From: Marinimicrobium alkaliphilum
Lineage (GTDB): Bacteria > Pseudomonadota > Gammaproteobacteria > Pseudomonadales > Cellvibrionaceae
Assembly (NCBI RefSeq): GCF_003259155.1
Contig: NZ_QGMQ01000005.1
Span: 124,001 to 188,000 of the forward strand
DNA length: 64,000 nucleotides
Reading direction: 5' to 3'
A program made the position numbers and the translations under genes. The notes beneath the pieces were generated by a model that was given only the letters and a program-made list of their open reading frames with translations, was not told the DNA's origin and did not search any database. Positions 1 to 8,653 of this stretch are shown piece after piece. Position 1 is the stretch's first letter; each line of letters begins with the position of its first letter.

Positions 1-878
1 AAACAGGTCCATATGAACTGGCCGACACACAAAAACGATACGATCAACAGAATCGGCTTGCGCCCAATTCGCTCGACGATAAAGACGCCCAGCGGCGCCA
101 CCAGGAGCACCACCGGCGCAGCCGCCAGCCAGTTTTCATAGACGCCGGGCTGCCAACTGTTGGTGAGCGTTTTGATCACCACGCCGTAGAGAGAAGTGAA
201 AGCCATAATCACCACGGACGTGGGGATGGCGATTTTGAGGTCCGCTCGGCACAGCAGCACCAGGGCAGCGTAGAGCATCATATCGATACCGACGCCGGTC
301 ACACTCACCGCAAACACACTGGCGATCAGGCCGAGAGTAAAGCCGACACGCTGGTCCCAGCGTTCGTCAAATTCGATCATGCCCTGGAGGCTGGAAATTT
401 CGTTGATACGGTAGAGGTGAAGGACACCAAAGCTGCCCCAGATCACCGCGAAAGTAATCTTGATAAGCAGATCCGGCACCAGGGGCGAGAGAAAAATCAG
501 ACCGATGGGCGCACCGATCAGCGCGCCGAGCATCGCACCCTTAAGCATCGCCCAAGCCAGCGGTTGGCGGCGGGCAAAAATAAAAATTGACGCACTCACC
601 ATGCCGATAGACTGCACGGCAAAACTGAAGTCCCGGCCCAAGGTGGCGGGCTGGTCAAAAAACAGCACCAAAACCGGAAAACCAACAGTGCCCCCACCCA
701 TAGGGGTAGATCCGGCGGCATAACCCCCGATGGCCATAGCCAGCGCCATGGGCCAGTTGGCCACGGTCGCCGCCCAGGCACCCTCGGCCTGCAGTAACAG
801 CAACCAAACTGCATAAAAAACGGCTACCCACAGGAACCAGACCCACAGGTGTTTGCGCGGCGGAGCTTTTATCGTCAT
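1..878 (-). CDS. TauE/SafE-family membrane permease, C-terminus cut by window edge
   Basis: Reading back from an ATG at 876-878 gives an open frame that runs off the left edge (292 codons visible). The N-terminus is MTIKAPPRKHLWVWFLWVAV, followed by several hydrophobic segments and the glycine-rich stretch YAAGSTPMGGGTVGFPVL, which is typical of the TauE/SafE (DUF81) anion exporter family in the inner membrane. Such proteins export sulfite, sulfoacetate or related organic anions; the substrate here cannot be read from sequence. A second half with VTGVGIDMMLYAALVLLCRADLKIAIPTSVV fits the internal pseudo-repeat of the family. It lies downstream of the GH16/GH3 genes on the same strand but is separated from them by a terminator hairpin, so it is probably transcribed on its own. 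The family call is good; the substrate is unknown. Confidence 0.8.
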   Translation of the reverse strand, partial: MTIKAPPRKHLWVWFLWVAVFYAVWLLLLQAEGAWAATVANWPMALAMAIGGYAAGSTPMGGGTVGFPVLVLFFDQPATLGRDFSFAVQSIGMVSASIFIFARRQPLAWAMLKGAMLGALIGAPIGLIFLSPLVPDLLIKITFAVIWGSFGVLHLYRINEISSLQGMIEFDERWDQRVGFTLGLIASVFAVSVTGVGIDMMLYAALVLLCRADLKIAIPTSVVIMAFTSLYGVVIKTLTNSWQPGVYENWLAAAPVVLLVAPLGVFIVERIGRKPILLIVSFLCVGQFIWTC

Positions 879-1000
879 GGCGGGGATACTACCTGAGTTA
901 TTCTCATCGCTATAGGGGTGTTACTTAATCACTTCCCGCCGGCAACGTCAACTCGGGCCTGGAAAGGGCCCCTTCCGGATCGAGGGCCGGATGCCCTGAA

Positions 1001-1030
1001 CGGAAAAGGCACAGACGTTGAGTCTGTGCC
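1001..1030 (-). terminator. Rho-independent terminator after the GH16 gene
   Basis: Positions 1008-1016 and 1022-1030 form a perfect 9-bp inverted repeat (GGCACAGAC / GTCTGTGCC) with a 5-base loop. Read on the minus strand the stem is followed directly by TTTT (1004-1007). It lies about 75 bp past the GH16 stop codon, as expected for an intrinsic terminator of the GH3-GH16 unit. Confidence 0.75.
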
Positions 1031-1072
1031 ACCTAGACTGCCTGTGTATCTTTCGATACCTTTCGAGCAGAG

Positions 1073-1092
1073 CCGCCGCCCGAAGGCGGCGG
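1073..1092 (-). terminator. GC-rich UUCG-loop hairpin just after the GH16 stop
   Basis: CCGCCGCC and GGCGGCGG pair as a perfect 8-bp stem around a TTCG loop (minus-strand sense), 11 bp beyond the GH16 stop. A C(UUCG)G-closed stem is very stable in RNA. There is no T-run after it, so it is more likely a 3'-end protecting or pausing hairpin working with the terminator at 1001-1030 than a terminator alone. Confidence 0.5.
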
Positions 1093-1103
1093 ACTTGTAC
1101 CTA

Positions 1104-3242
1104 TCAATCGTTACCGACGACCCAGCGAACATTGGCCAGACGGAACACCACACCGTTTTGATGGTTGATGCGGGGGAAAATACTGATGGGCACATCGACC
1201 CGTTGCAGCTGCAGACCTGAAAGCGCCGATATGGGGATCGAAATGGTTTCCCATTCACCCACGGGCGGCGCGTCCACGGGAATTTCCACCGAACCGCAAG
1301 GGTAAATGCAATCGGCTTTCACCAGGAAGCCCTCGGTGTTATTTCCCAGATCAACAACCTTGAGGTCAAACTGTAGGCTACCGCCCTGATAGCTGCTCAG
1401 GTTCTGAGCGGTTTCGGACTGCAAATAAATGGTGCCGAAGCCACTACCAAAGCTGAATTGAAGGACATCACCCAGCTCGCTGTCGCTGACGATACCCCAG
1501 TCGATAACCTGGCCGGCTTCTTCATAGCGCCCTACCCCGGGGTTATCCCAGGGCGCTACCAAGGCGCCATCGACGAAAATATCCATGCCTTCTATACCTT
1601 CCGGCACGGTGCCATCCAATTGTGGATCGACGGCACAGGGATCGAGGCAATCGATCGAGACATTGTTGATCTGAATGTGTGCCGTGCCACCAACCGCTTC
1701 GACTACAAAGGGTGCGACAATATCATTGTAGATGACCGCACCTGACTGATCGCCGGTATCTGTGCCGACCATTTCCGAGAAACGCACCGCTACCGTGACC
1801 CACTCATCGTTTCCCGGAATGTCGATACTGTGATAGCTGACGTTGGGCCAGCCACTATCGACTTTTACCAGCAGCTCGGTCTCGTCTTCAATATCGACGA
1901 CCCGCAGATCAAATTTGATTTGACCGCCCGCTTCCACACCGTTAAAGCTGAGGCCATCCTCCAGGTACTCGCGTTCACTGAGATCCTCGGTGAGCAGGAA
2001 GGCGTTGGACGGACCGTTGTACTGAATATCCCAGACAGTGCCGTGATCGGTCTCCAGCGCCGGATCCATCACCAGGTTACCGGGTGATTCTTCCCAGGCG
2101 CTGGGCACCAGATCGATGTCGAAATTCATATCGTAGGCACGTACTCTGACGCTGGCATCGCCATCGTCATAGAGCGAGTAGCTGCGCAGGGTGCCGCCGT
2201 CGCCAGACACCATTACGCCGTCGTCGACATTGGTGGCACAGCCGCGACCGGTACCATCTTCAGCAGGACACTGATAAACACGTACATAGTCCACCGCCAT
2301 CATCTGCGGGAAGGTGGTCTCGGCGTCCGGATTGCCGGGCCAGTTACCACCCACAGCCACATTCAGAATCAAGTGAAAGACTTCATCAAAAGGCGCGGCA
2401 CCTTCACCCAGCTGGAAGCCCTGTTCCTGGCCGCCCCAATAGAAGGTAAACCAGCCATCGTCGGTCTGGGTAGCGTAGTGAATATCGTCCACATACCAAC
2501 GGATTTCACCTTCCTCCCACTCGATGGCGTAGGTGTGAAACTCCTCCCAGATAGGCATGTCCGGCTCATACGCGGCACCGGTGTAGACGTTGTCGGGCCA
2601 CATGCGCCCATAGTGCAAGGTGCCATGAATTTCGTTGCCGCCGGACGCATTGGTGTTGACCGCCTCGAAGATATCAATCTCGCCGCTGAGCGGCCAGGTG
2701 CCATGGACATTTTCGGTCGGCAACATCCATATGGCGGGCCACAAGCCCTGCCCCTGCGGCATCTTGGCGCTGACTTCGATGCGCCCGTATTTCCAATCAC
2801 CTTTATCCTTGGTGCGCAGACGTGCAGAGGTGTACTGACGGGTCACCGACTGATCATCCGGGTTGTAGTTGGGGTCGTCGTCGGTCACACCCGGTCCGCT
2901 GAAACTCTCCTCGCGCGCAACGAGGTACAAGGTACCGTCTTCGACGTAGCTGTTCTCTTCGCGATCGGTGTAACACTGCAACTCGTTGTTGCCGCCACCC
3001 CAACAGTTGACTTCGTGGGACCACTTGTCAAGGTCGATACTGTCACCTTCGAAGTCATCGCTCCACACCAACTCCCACTCGTAGGTTTCCGGCGGTGCGA
3101 CGCTACTGCTGCTACTGCTCGCATCGCCGCCGTTATTGTTGCCGTCGCGCGCTGGTGGACGCACTTCCGAGCTGGCGCCGCAACCGCCGAGAATCAGCGC
3201 GAGGGCGGTGAGTCCTACCGCATTCTTCATCATGCTTTTCAT
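1104..3242 (-). CDS. GH16 beta-glucanase lipoprotein with two C-terminal beta-sandwich modules
   Basis: A 712-residue lipoprotein: signal peptide with lipobox LGGC (Cys21), a polyserine linker at about 42-47, and a GH16 catalytic domain at about 55-325. The GH16 signature is GEIDIFEAVN, giving nucleophile E188, D190 and acid/base E193; HGTLHYGRMWP supports a laminarinase-like (endo-beta-1,3-glucanase) subfamily. After the catalytic domain come two tandem modules (about 345-535 and 545-712) that resemble the C-terminal galactose-binding-like module of ExoP-type GH3 enzymes; the adjacent GH3 gene carries one too. It probably cuts beta-glucan at the outer membrane surface. The GH3 gene lies only 26 bp upstream, so the two form an operon. 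AGAGG 8 nt before the ATG supports this start. Exact polysaccharide specificity is inferred. Confidence 0.9.
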   Translation of the reverse strand: MKSMMKNAVGLTALALILGGCGASSEVRPPARDGNNNGGDASSSSSSVAPPETYEWELVWSDDFEGDSIDLDKWSHEVNCWGGGNNELQCYTDREENSYVEDGTLYLVAREESFSGPGVTDDDPNYNPDDQSVTRQYTSARLRTKDKGDWKYGRIEVSAKMPQGQGLWPAIWMLPTENVHGTWPLSGEIDIFEAVNTNASGGNEIHGTLHYGRMWPDNVYTGAAYEPDMPIWEEFHTYAIEWEEGEIRWYVDDIHYATQTDDGWFTFYWGGQEQGFQLGEGAAPFDEVFHLILNVAVGGNWPGNPDAETTFPQMMAVDYVRVYQCPAEDGTGRGCATNVDDGVMVSGDGGTLRSYSLYDDGDASVRVRAYDMNFDIDLVPSAWEESPGNLVMDPALETDHGTVWDIQYNGPSNAFLLTEDLSEREYLEDGLSFNGVEAGGQIKFDLRVVDIEDETELLVKVDSGWPNVSYHSIDIPGNDEWVTVAVRFSEMVGTDTGDQSGAVIYNDIVAPFVVEAVGGTAHIQINNVSIDCLDPCAVDPQLDGTVPEGIEGMDIFVDGALVAPWDNPGVGRYEEAGQVIDWGIVSDSELGDVLQFSFGSGFGTIYLQSETAQNLSSYQGGSLQFDLKVVDLGNNTEGFLVKADCIYPCGSVEIPVDAPPVGEWETISIPISALSGLQLQRVDVPISIFPRINHQNGVVFRLANVRWVVGND

Positions 3243-3268
3243 CGTTATTGCCTCTTTATTATTGCCGT

Positions 3269-5812
3269 TTACTGTACACAGGTAACGTGCGCTTCACCGT
3301 CCACATCGATACTCACGCGATGGAAGGTCAAGTCCAATTCACCTTGGGTTTGAAGCGAAAAAGGTGTCAGCACAAGCGCCGGTTCGACCCCTGCCTGCTC
3401 AAAGCAGGCCAGCTCGATCGACAGCGTCTGCCAGTCGTCCTCAGCACTCAAATGCTCGGTGATATCCAGCGCACCGCCACAGCTTTCGCCGCAGTTCATG
3501 GCCATCATCACGCTTGCGGTCGGTGCCTTGTAAACCCGGTAATCCAGATGTAAAACCGCTCCTTCCTGCAGATAGGGCGTCAGGTTGGTGCGCTGACTGG
3601 AGGTGAGACGCACAGTCGCCAGGCTCTGGCCCAACCACTGCACACGACGGCTGTCTTCCTGCACCAGTCGGTCGATCGACTGCAGACGAATACCCGGCAG
3701 GGTGGCGCTGCTACCGGTAACCGGCAGGGCGGCACGGGTGCCGTCAGCGATTTCCATGTGCCAGGGGTCCATCGCGCGATCGCGGAAAATATCCAGCACC
3801 TGGGTGCCGTCGGTATCGCTAATTCCGCTCTCTTCTGACAGTGATTCGGTCATCGTCGGCGCATCGCTGTAGCGCAGACCATAGCCGTAGGGAAACAGCG
3901 GATCATAACCATCGGCACCCTGATTCAACGGGGACTGAACGGCGGTTTTGGGCCAGGAGAACGTCAGGCGACCCGTGAAATCGTGGTTTACCTCACCGTT
4001 GGCATCACGCAGGATGACGTCGGCGATACCGGCACCTTCCGTACCCGGAAGCCAGACAACCGCAAACGCATCAGACGCATTCAGGAAAGGGTTGATCCAC
4101 AGGGGGCGGCCGGTGATGAACAATGAGACCACCGGAATGTCTTGCGCCTGGAGGTCGCGAATCATCGCCAAATGCCGCTCGTCGCTGTATGCCAGATGAC
4201 TCAGGTCGCCCTGCATTTCAGCGTAGGGATCTTCGCCGAAGACCACGATGGCCACGTCGGGTTTTTCATCAAACTCGCCGGTTTCGTTCAGCACAGCCGT
4301 GCCACCAGCGGCGTTAACTGCCTCGGCAATGCCGTCAAAAATGGAGTCGCCATTGGGGAAGTCATCGTTGCTGTTGCCGGTACCCTGCCAGGTCAACGTC
4401 CAACCGCCAGACTGCTTGCCAATATTGTGTCCGCCGTCGCCAGCAACCAACACGCGGCTGTCTCGCGCCAGGGGCAGGATGCCGTTGTCGTTCTTGAGCA
4501 GGACCAGGGATTCGCGCACGGCCTGGCGCGCGATTGCGCGGTGCTCAGGGTGACCAAGCACCTCGGCCTGACCCGCGTATTGACGCTCGGACGGTGTGCC
4601 TTTCTCAAACAGACCCGCACGCTTCTTGACCCGCAGAATGCGGCGCACCGCATCGTCCAGACGCTCGAGGGTGATCTCACCACTTTTGACCTGGGCCAGG
4701 GTGTTGGCGTACAGCACCTTCCAATCATCCGGCGCCATAAAGATATCGACACCGGCATTGAAGGCCTGAGCACAGCTGTTGCGAGTGCAACCATCCACAA
4801 ACTCATGACCGTTCCAGTCACCCACAATCACGCCATCAAAACCCATACGCTCCTTGAGAACCTCGGTGAGCAGGTAGTGATGGCCGTGGAGCTTTTCCCC
4901 GTGCCAGCTGTTGAAGGACGCCATGATGGTCTGCACACCGGCCTCAATCGCGGAGAAATAGCCGGCGCCGTGAAGGTCGCGCAGGTCGGCCTCGGCGTCC
5001 ACCGCATCGCCGCGGTCGATCCCCGCTATTGTGGCGCCGTCACCGATAAAGTGCTTGGCCGTGGCAATGGCGCGGCCACCGGCCAGGAACTGATCGCTGC
5101 CGGGTTCGCCCTGCAGGCCGATCACGGCTTCGCCCGCATAGGCGTTAACCAGATCCGGGCCTTCGGCATAAGCCTCATAGGTGCGGCCCCAACGGTCGTC
5201 GCGGGCCACCGCGACGGAGGGCGAAAAATTCCAGTCTTTGCCGGTCACAGCCATTTCCCGAGCGGTGGCGGCCATGATCTCGCGGATAAGGTCGGGGTTA
5301 TTGGTGGCCCCCAAGCCGATATTGTGGGGGAAAATCGTAGCGCGATAGACGTTGTTGTGACCGTGGACAGCGTCGGTGCCCCACATGATCGGAATGGCGA
5401 GGCCGCCGTCGCGGGTATCCATCGATGCCTCAAAGAAGGCATCAGCTATTGCGAGCCAGTCGGCGGGCTCGGCGTACTTGTCATCGTTCGGGAAAGAACC
5501 GCCGCCATTGAGAAATGAGCCGATATGGTAATCACGTACATCCTCTGGCGTCGTGGTCCGCAATTCTGGCTGGATCACCTGGCCGACTTTCTGCTCAAGG
5601 GTCATCCGGGCCAGGAGCGCGTCAACCTCCGCCTCCAGTTGCGGGTCTTTGGCGACTCCGCTGGCGACTTGTGGCCAAAGGTTGACGCTGGTGGCAACAG
5701 CGCCGCTCACCTCGGTGTCGGCACTTGACGAAGATTGTTCGACGCCGCTACAGCCCGTGATCAGGGCAGCGGCCAGCGAAAAGATCATTAATGGCTTTGT
5801 TGGTTTTATCAT
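3269..5812 (-). CDS. GH3 exo-beta-glucosidase/glucanase lipoprotein (ExoP-like)
   Basis: An 847-residue lipoprotein with lipobox ITGC (Cys21) and a short serine run (27-30). The GH3 N-terminal TIM-barrel shows MWGTDAVHGHNNV, TAKHFIGDG and the nucleophile motif GFDGVIVGDW (D332). The C-terminal alpha/beta sandwich carries the likely acid/base in VFGEDPYAEMQGD. A final module of about 150 residues matches in pattern the two C-terminal modules of the neighbouring GH16. Proteins of this layout are exo-1,3/1,4-beta-glucanases that release glucose from oligomers made by endo-enzymes, which fits pairing with the GH16 gene 26 bp downstream. Transcription probably starts in the 5813-6123 gap, which carries a striking inverted repeat. 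Confidence 0.92.
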   Translation of the reverse strand: MIKPTKPLMIFSLAAALITGCSGVEQSSSSADTEVSGAVATSVNLWPQVASGVAKDPQLEAEVDALLARMTLEQKVGQVIQPELRTTTPEDVRDYHIGSFLNGGGSFPNDDKYAEPADWLAIADAFFEASMDTRDGGLAIPIMWGTDAVHGHNNVYRATIFPHNIGLGATNNPDLIREIMAATAREMAVTGKDWNFSPSVAVARDDRWGRTYEAYAEGPDLVNAYAGEAVIGLQGEPGSDQFLAGGRAIATAKHFIGDGATIAGIDRGDAVDAEADLRDLHGAGYFSAIEAGVQTIMASFNSWHGEKLHGHHYLLTEVLKERMGFDGVIVGDWNGHEFVDGCTRNSCAQAFNAGVDIFMAPDDWKVLYANTLAQVKSGEITLERLDDAVRRILRVKKRAGLFEKGTPSERQYAGQAEVLGHPEHRAIARQAVRESLVLLKNDNGILPLARDSRVLVAGDGGHNIGKQSGGWTLTWQGTGNSNDDFPNGDSIFDGIAEAVNAAGGTAVLNETGEFDEKPDVAIVVFGEDPYAEMQGDLSHLAYSDERHLAMIRDLQAQDIPVVSLFITGRPLWINPFLNASDAFAVVWLPGTEGAGIADVILRDANGEVNHDFTGRLTFSWPKTAVQSPLNQGADGYDPLFPYGYGLRYSDAPTMTESLSEESGISDTDGTQVLDIFRDRAMDPWHMEIADGTRAALPVTGSSATLPGIRLQSIDRLVQEDSRRVQWLGQSLATVRLTSSQRTNLTPYLQEGAVLHLDYRVYKAPTASVMMAMNCGESCGGALDITEHLSAEDDWQTLSIELACFEQAGVEPALVLTPFSLQTQGELDLTFHRVSIDVDGEAHVTCVQ

Positions 5813-6123
5813 CCCGTTTCTCTACTTTTGGTGCCGATGTGTTCGTCGTCAGCGATCCGGCCAAGCGGTCACTGGTGAATGTGGAGCCAGTCTGGCCTGC
5901 CGACTGGGGCTTGTCGTCCCACTTTGGAGCACGAGGAAAATCGGGGCGGGTCACTTTCTATCGACCAAAGTGGGACTCACGCAGCCCAGTAATGGCGGGC
6001 CCTCCCGCCAGTCAGCCCACTTTCTTTGGGACGCCGATGGCACACCGGATGTAACCGGTAACCCCGCGAGCAGGAGATTTTTTCATCAGGAGAGGCCGCG
6101 CCGGGAAGCCGGCGCGGTCGTCG
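5813..6123 (-). promoter_or_regulatory. GH3-GH16 upstream region with GTCCCACTTTGG inverted repeat
   Basis: This 311-bp gap holds no gene. It contains a perfect 12-bp inverted repeat, GTCCCACTTTGG at 5916-5927 and its reverse complement at 5965-5976, centre to centre 49 bp, and a related partial palindrome CCCACTTTCTTTGGGA at 6016-6031. Similar GTCCCAC half-sites recur upstream of the TonB receptor (14241, 14373, 14401). Placement before the hydrolase genes suggests operator sites of a sugar regulator; repeated palindromic elements are the alternative. Regulatory role is inference. Confidence 0.45.
6096..6117 (-). terminator. GC-rich hairpin after halogenase 1
   Basis: CCGCGCCGG (6096-6104) pairs perfectly with CCGGCGCGG (6109-6117) across a 4-base loop, just 6 bp beyond the stop of the halogenase gene. 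There is no T-run directly after it on the minus strand, so it may be a weak terminator or an mRNA 3'-end stabiliser separating the halogenase operon from the GH3-GH16 operon. Confidence 0.45.
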
Positions 6124-7620
6124 TCAGGAAGCCTTGCGCAGGGACCCGCAATAGCGGTCGATAAACGGCTGGTGGGAGGGCAGTTGGCGAACAATACGGC
6201 GCACCGAATCCCGGATGCTGTCGAGGAAATTGGTCAGCTCCTGGTCGGTCATCATATCGACGATCGGGTGGTAAGCCTGCGGGGTAATTCCCTGGCCCAA
6301 CATGACCTGAGTCCAGGAGTTTTCACCGAACAACTCGGTGGGCACCTTGAAAACCCGGGCGGTTTTGCGGAACAGCTCAATCCGGTGAGCGAGCGATTCG
6401 GGTATTTCCATGTTCCGGCAGTAACGCCAGAAGGGGCTGTCGTCCCGCTCGGTGACGCAGTAGTGAAGAATGATGAAGTCGCGGATATTCTCGGATTCAA
6501 ACCGGGTCTGCCGGTTGTATTCATTGATGTCCTCTTCGCACACCGCGTCCTGGGGAAACATCTGCAACAGGCGGATGATGCCGCGCTGGATCAGATGAAT
6601 GCTGGTGGACTCCAGGGGCTCAATAAAACCACTCGCCAGACCCAGGGCAACACAGTTTTTGTGCCAGGCTTTGCGACGGATACCGGGCTGGAATTTGATC
6701 ACCCGGGGCTCCGTGATCGCCTCGCCCTCAACATTATCGCGCAGCACTTGTGCGGCCTGCTCATCGGACCCATAGCGACTGCAGTACACCAGGCCGTTGC
6801 CAACCCGGTGCTGCAAGGGGATGCGCCACTGCCACCCGGATTCGCGCGCGATGGCGCGGGTGTACGGCAGCGGATCCCGCACCGAGCGGGTCTGCATGGC
6901 CACAGCGCTGTCGCAGGGCAACCAATGGCGCCAGTCCTCATAGCCCACGTGCAGCGCCTGCTCAATCAGCAGCCCCCGAAAGCCGGAGCAGTCGATAAAC
7001 AGGTCGCCCTCAATGGTCTGCCCGTCTGCCAGTGTCAGCGAACGGATATCGCCGCTGCTGTGGTCCAGGTTCACCTTGTCAATCTTGCCTTCAATCCGCG
7101 TCGCCCCGTGTTTCTCCGCCATTTTCCGCAGGAATTGTGCATAGAGGCCCGCGTCCATGTGGTAGGCGTAGTTAAGGCCGTTGCTGGGCAATACCGCAAA
7201 CTTTTCCTCCCGTGCCGCGAGGTGCTCGGTGCAGTAGTCACCATAGTCCGAAACAATGCCGCGCTCCGCACCTTTGAGCCAGAAGTGCTGGAAACTCGCG
7301 GCCCAGCAGTCTTTTCCGGTAAAGCCAAAAGAGTGAATATAGTCTTTGCCGATACCGCGCCAGTTTTCAAACTGAATGCCCAATTTGAACGTGCCCTGAA
7401 CTGCCGCGACAAATTCCTGTTCGTTGATGTCCAGCAACCGATGCAGGGTGAGCAAAGTCGGAATGGTCGCCTCGCCGACACCGACGGTGCCGATGGCATC
7501 GGATTCGATGAGGGTGATATTGAGATGTTTACCCAACAGTTTGGCCAGGGAGGCCGCGGCCATCCAGCCCGCTGTGCCACCGCCAGCGATGACAATGTTC
7601 TTGATACCTTGAGACGCCAT
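6124..7620 (-). CDS. Flavin-dependent (tryptophan-type) halogenase 1
   Basis: A 498-residue member of the tryptophan halogenase family (FADH2-dependent). Visible are the FAD-binding GGGTAG near the N-terminus, the halogenase signature WQWRI (263-267), the catalytic lysine K79 (in TFKLGIQFENW), which falls at the same number as in PrnA, and EPLES with E337/S338 matching the PrnA Glu346/Ser347 pair. All catalytic elements are thus present and it should be active given a flavin reductase, which is not in this window. Last gene of the TonB receptor-halogenase-SapC-cupin-halogenase run, 22 bp after the cupin gene, with a strong GAGGTGA ribosome site. Its natural substrate is unknown; relatives from marine and xanthomonad sources act on indole-like compounds in vitro, so free tryptophan should not be assumed. 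Confidence 0.9.
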   Translation of the reverse strand: MASQGIKNIVIAGGGTAGWMAAASLAKLLGKHLNITLIESDAIGTVGVGEATIPTLLTLHRLLDINEQEFVAAVQGTFKLGIQFENWRGIGKDYIHSFGFTGKDCWAASFQHFWLKGAERGIVSDYGDYCTEHLAAREEKFAVLPSNGLNYAYHMDAGLYAQFLRKMAEKHGATRIEGKIDKVNLDHSSGDIRSLTLADGQTIEGDLFIDCSGFRGLLIEQALHVGYEDWRHWLPCDSAVAMQTRSVRDPLPYTRAIARESGWQWRIPLQHRVGNGLVYCSRYGSDEQAAQVLRDNVEGEAITEPRVIKFQPGIRRKAWHKNCVALGLASGFIEPLESTSIHLIQRGIIRLLQMFPQDAVCEEDINEYNRQTRFESENIRDFIILHYCVTERDDSPFWRYCRNMEIPESLAHRIELFRKTARVFKVPTELFGENSWTQVMLGQGITPQAYHPIVDMMTDQELTNFLDSIRDSVRRIVRQLPSHQPFIDRYCGSLRKAS

Positions 7621-7642
7621 GACTCACCTCGTTATGTCGTAA

Positions 7643-8650
7643 TCAGCGATTGAGTTTGTTCAGCAAGCCGGCGCGCAACCGACGCGCCGTGGTTTCATCG
7701 AGCGCGCCCAGTATGCCCCGGGCCTCCTCGGGGATATGCTCAGCCGGATCCTCGTCGCCGAACACATAATGGTCAAACAGCGCGCGCCAGGCTCGACGCT
7801 GAGCCCTGGGCAGGGCGCGGATGCTCAGCAGGGCATGCTCGAGGGCATTCATGGGCGTGCCCGTGTAGCCCGGCGTGGAGCGCCACCAGTAGTTGATCAG
7901 AATGTTGTAACTGTCGAGACTTTCCACCTGGTGCCACCAGAGACTCGGAATAAAGAGCGCATCACCGGGCGCCAATTCGACCGTCAACGCCGCGCGCGCC
8001 GCTTCGCGGAATTTCGGAAAGCGCTGGTAATCCGGATAACGCATGTCCACCAGGCTGACAGGCTGGCCCGAAGGCGTTAAATCCAGTGGACCGACGTAGA
8101 GGTTCTCCACTTGTTCCGGTGGAAACAGGGTAAACCGACGACGCCCGGCGCAACACAGCGCCAGGTTGTCCGGAAAATCGAAGTGCGCTGCGACCCGGCT
8201 GCGGTTACCGATCCAGATACTCGCCAGCGGGTTCTCGGCCGGAACGCCAATATCGTTGTCGGCGCGCAGCCCCGGCAGCCAGCGGTCAATCAAGGTCGAG
8301 CCCAGATAGAGTGTCGGCGCCTGCGGGTCGTCCTGATAGTGCAGCAATCGATCGAGGAGCTGCTCCAGACGTGCGCTGATCGTCTGGAAATTGAATCCGT
8401 CGAAGCGGTCGTTGTAAAAGATTCTGCCCTCAGCCTCGGACGGCAGCTGGTACACAGTAACCGGCTCGCCCCGGTAAAAACGACGGAGGTAGGCGTCGAC
8501 CTGCGCGGCGGATGCCTCAGCCGCCTGCACCAGCGGCCAATGCTTCACCAGTCCCCGGAACACCAGAGGCTGGTGCGCGTCGCGCAGACAGGTCCGAAGT
8601 TCTGCGCCGACGTCCGCCAGTGCTTCCACTTCGCGCAGGGCCGCCGTCAC
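7643..8650 (-). CDS. Cupin-like/JmjC-type Fe(II) dioxygenase-like protein
   Basis: A 335-residue protein of the cupin_8 (JmjC-like) family. The double-stranded beta-helix metal site can be read: H156-x-D158 in AAHFDFPDN and H240 in SLWWHQVES, preceded by the typical APGDALFIPSLWWH strand. Family members are Fe(II)/2-oxoglutarate-dependent hydroxylases or structural relatives such as tRNA or protein hydroxylases; the substrate here is unknown. It starts at a GTG only 3 nt after the SapC stop, with GGGAG upstream, and is followed 22 bp later by halogenase 1, so co-translation is likely. The same neighbour set (TonB receptor, halogenase, SapC, cupin_8) recurs in other proteobacterial carbohydrate loci by general knowledge, arguing for one shared process. 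Confidence 0.85.
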   Translation of the reverse strand: MTAALREVEALADVGAELRTCLRDAHQPLVFRGLVKHWPLVQAAEASAAQVDAYLRRFYRGEPVTVYQLPSEAEGRIFYNDRFDGFNFQTISARLEQLLDRLLHYQDDPQAPTLYLGSTLIDRWLPGLRADNDIGVPAENPLASIWIGNRSRVAAHFDFPDNLALCCAGRRRFTLFPPEQVENLYVGPLDLTPSGQPVSLVDMRYPDYQRFPKFREAARAALTVELAPGDALFIPSLWWHQVESLDSYNILINYWWRSTPGYTGTPMNALEHALLSIRALPRAQRRAWRALFDHYVFGDEDPAEHIPEEARGILGALDETTARRLRAGLLNKLNR

Positions 8651-8653
8651 CGT

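Noticed and set aside
4142-5518. Long plus-strand open frame of 458 codons opposite the GH3 gene
   Set aside because: Shadow of the high-GC GH3 coding region; no family features, no ribosome site, and the GH3 motifs are on the minus strand.
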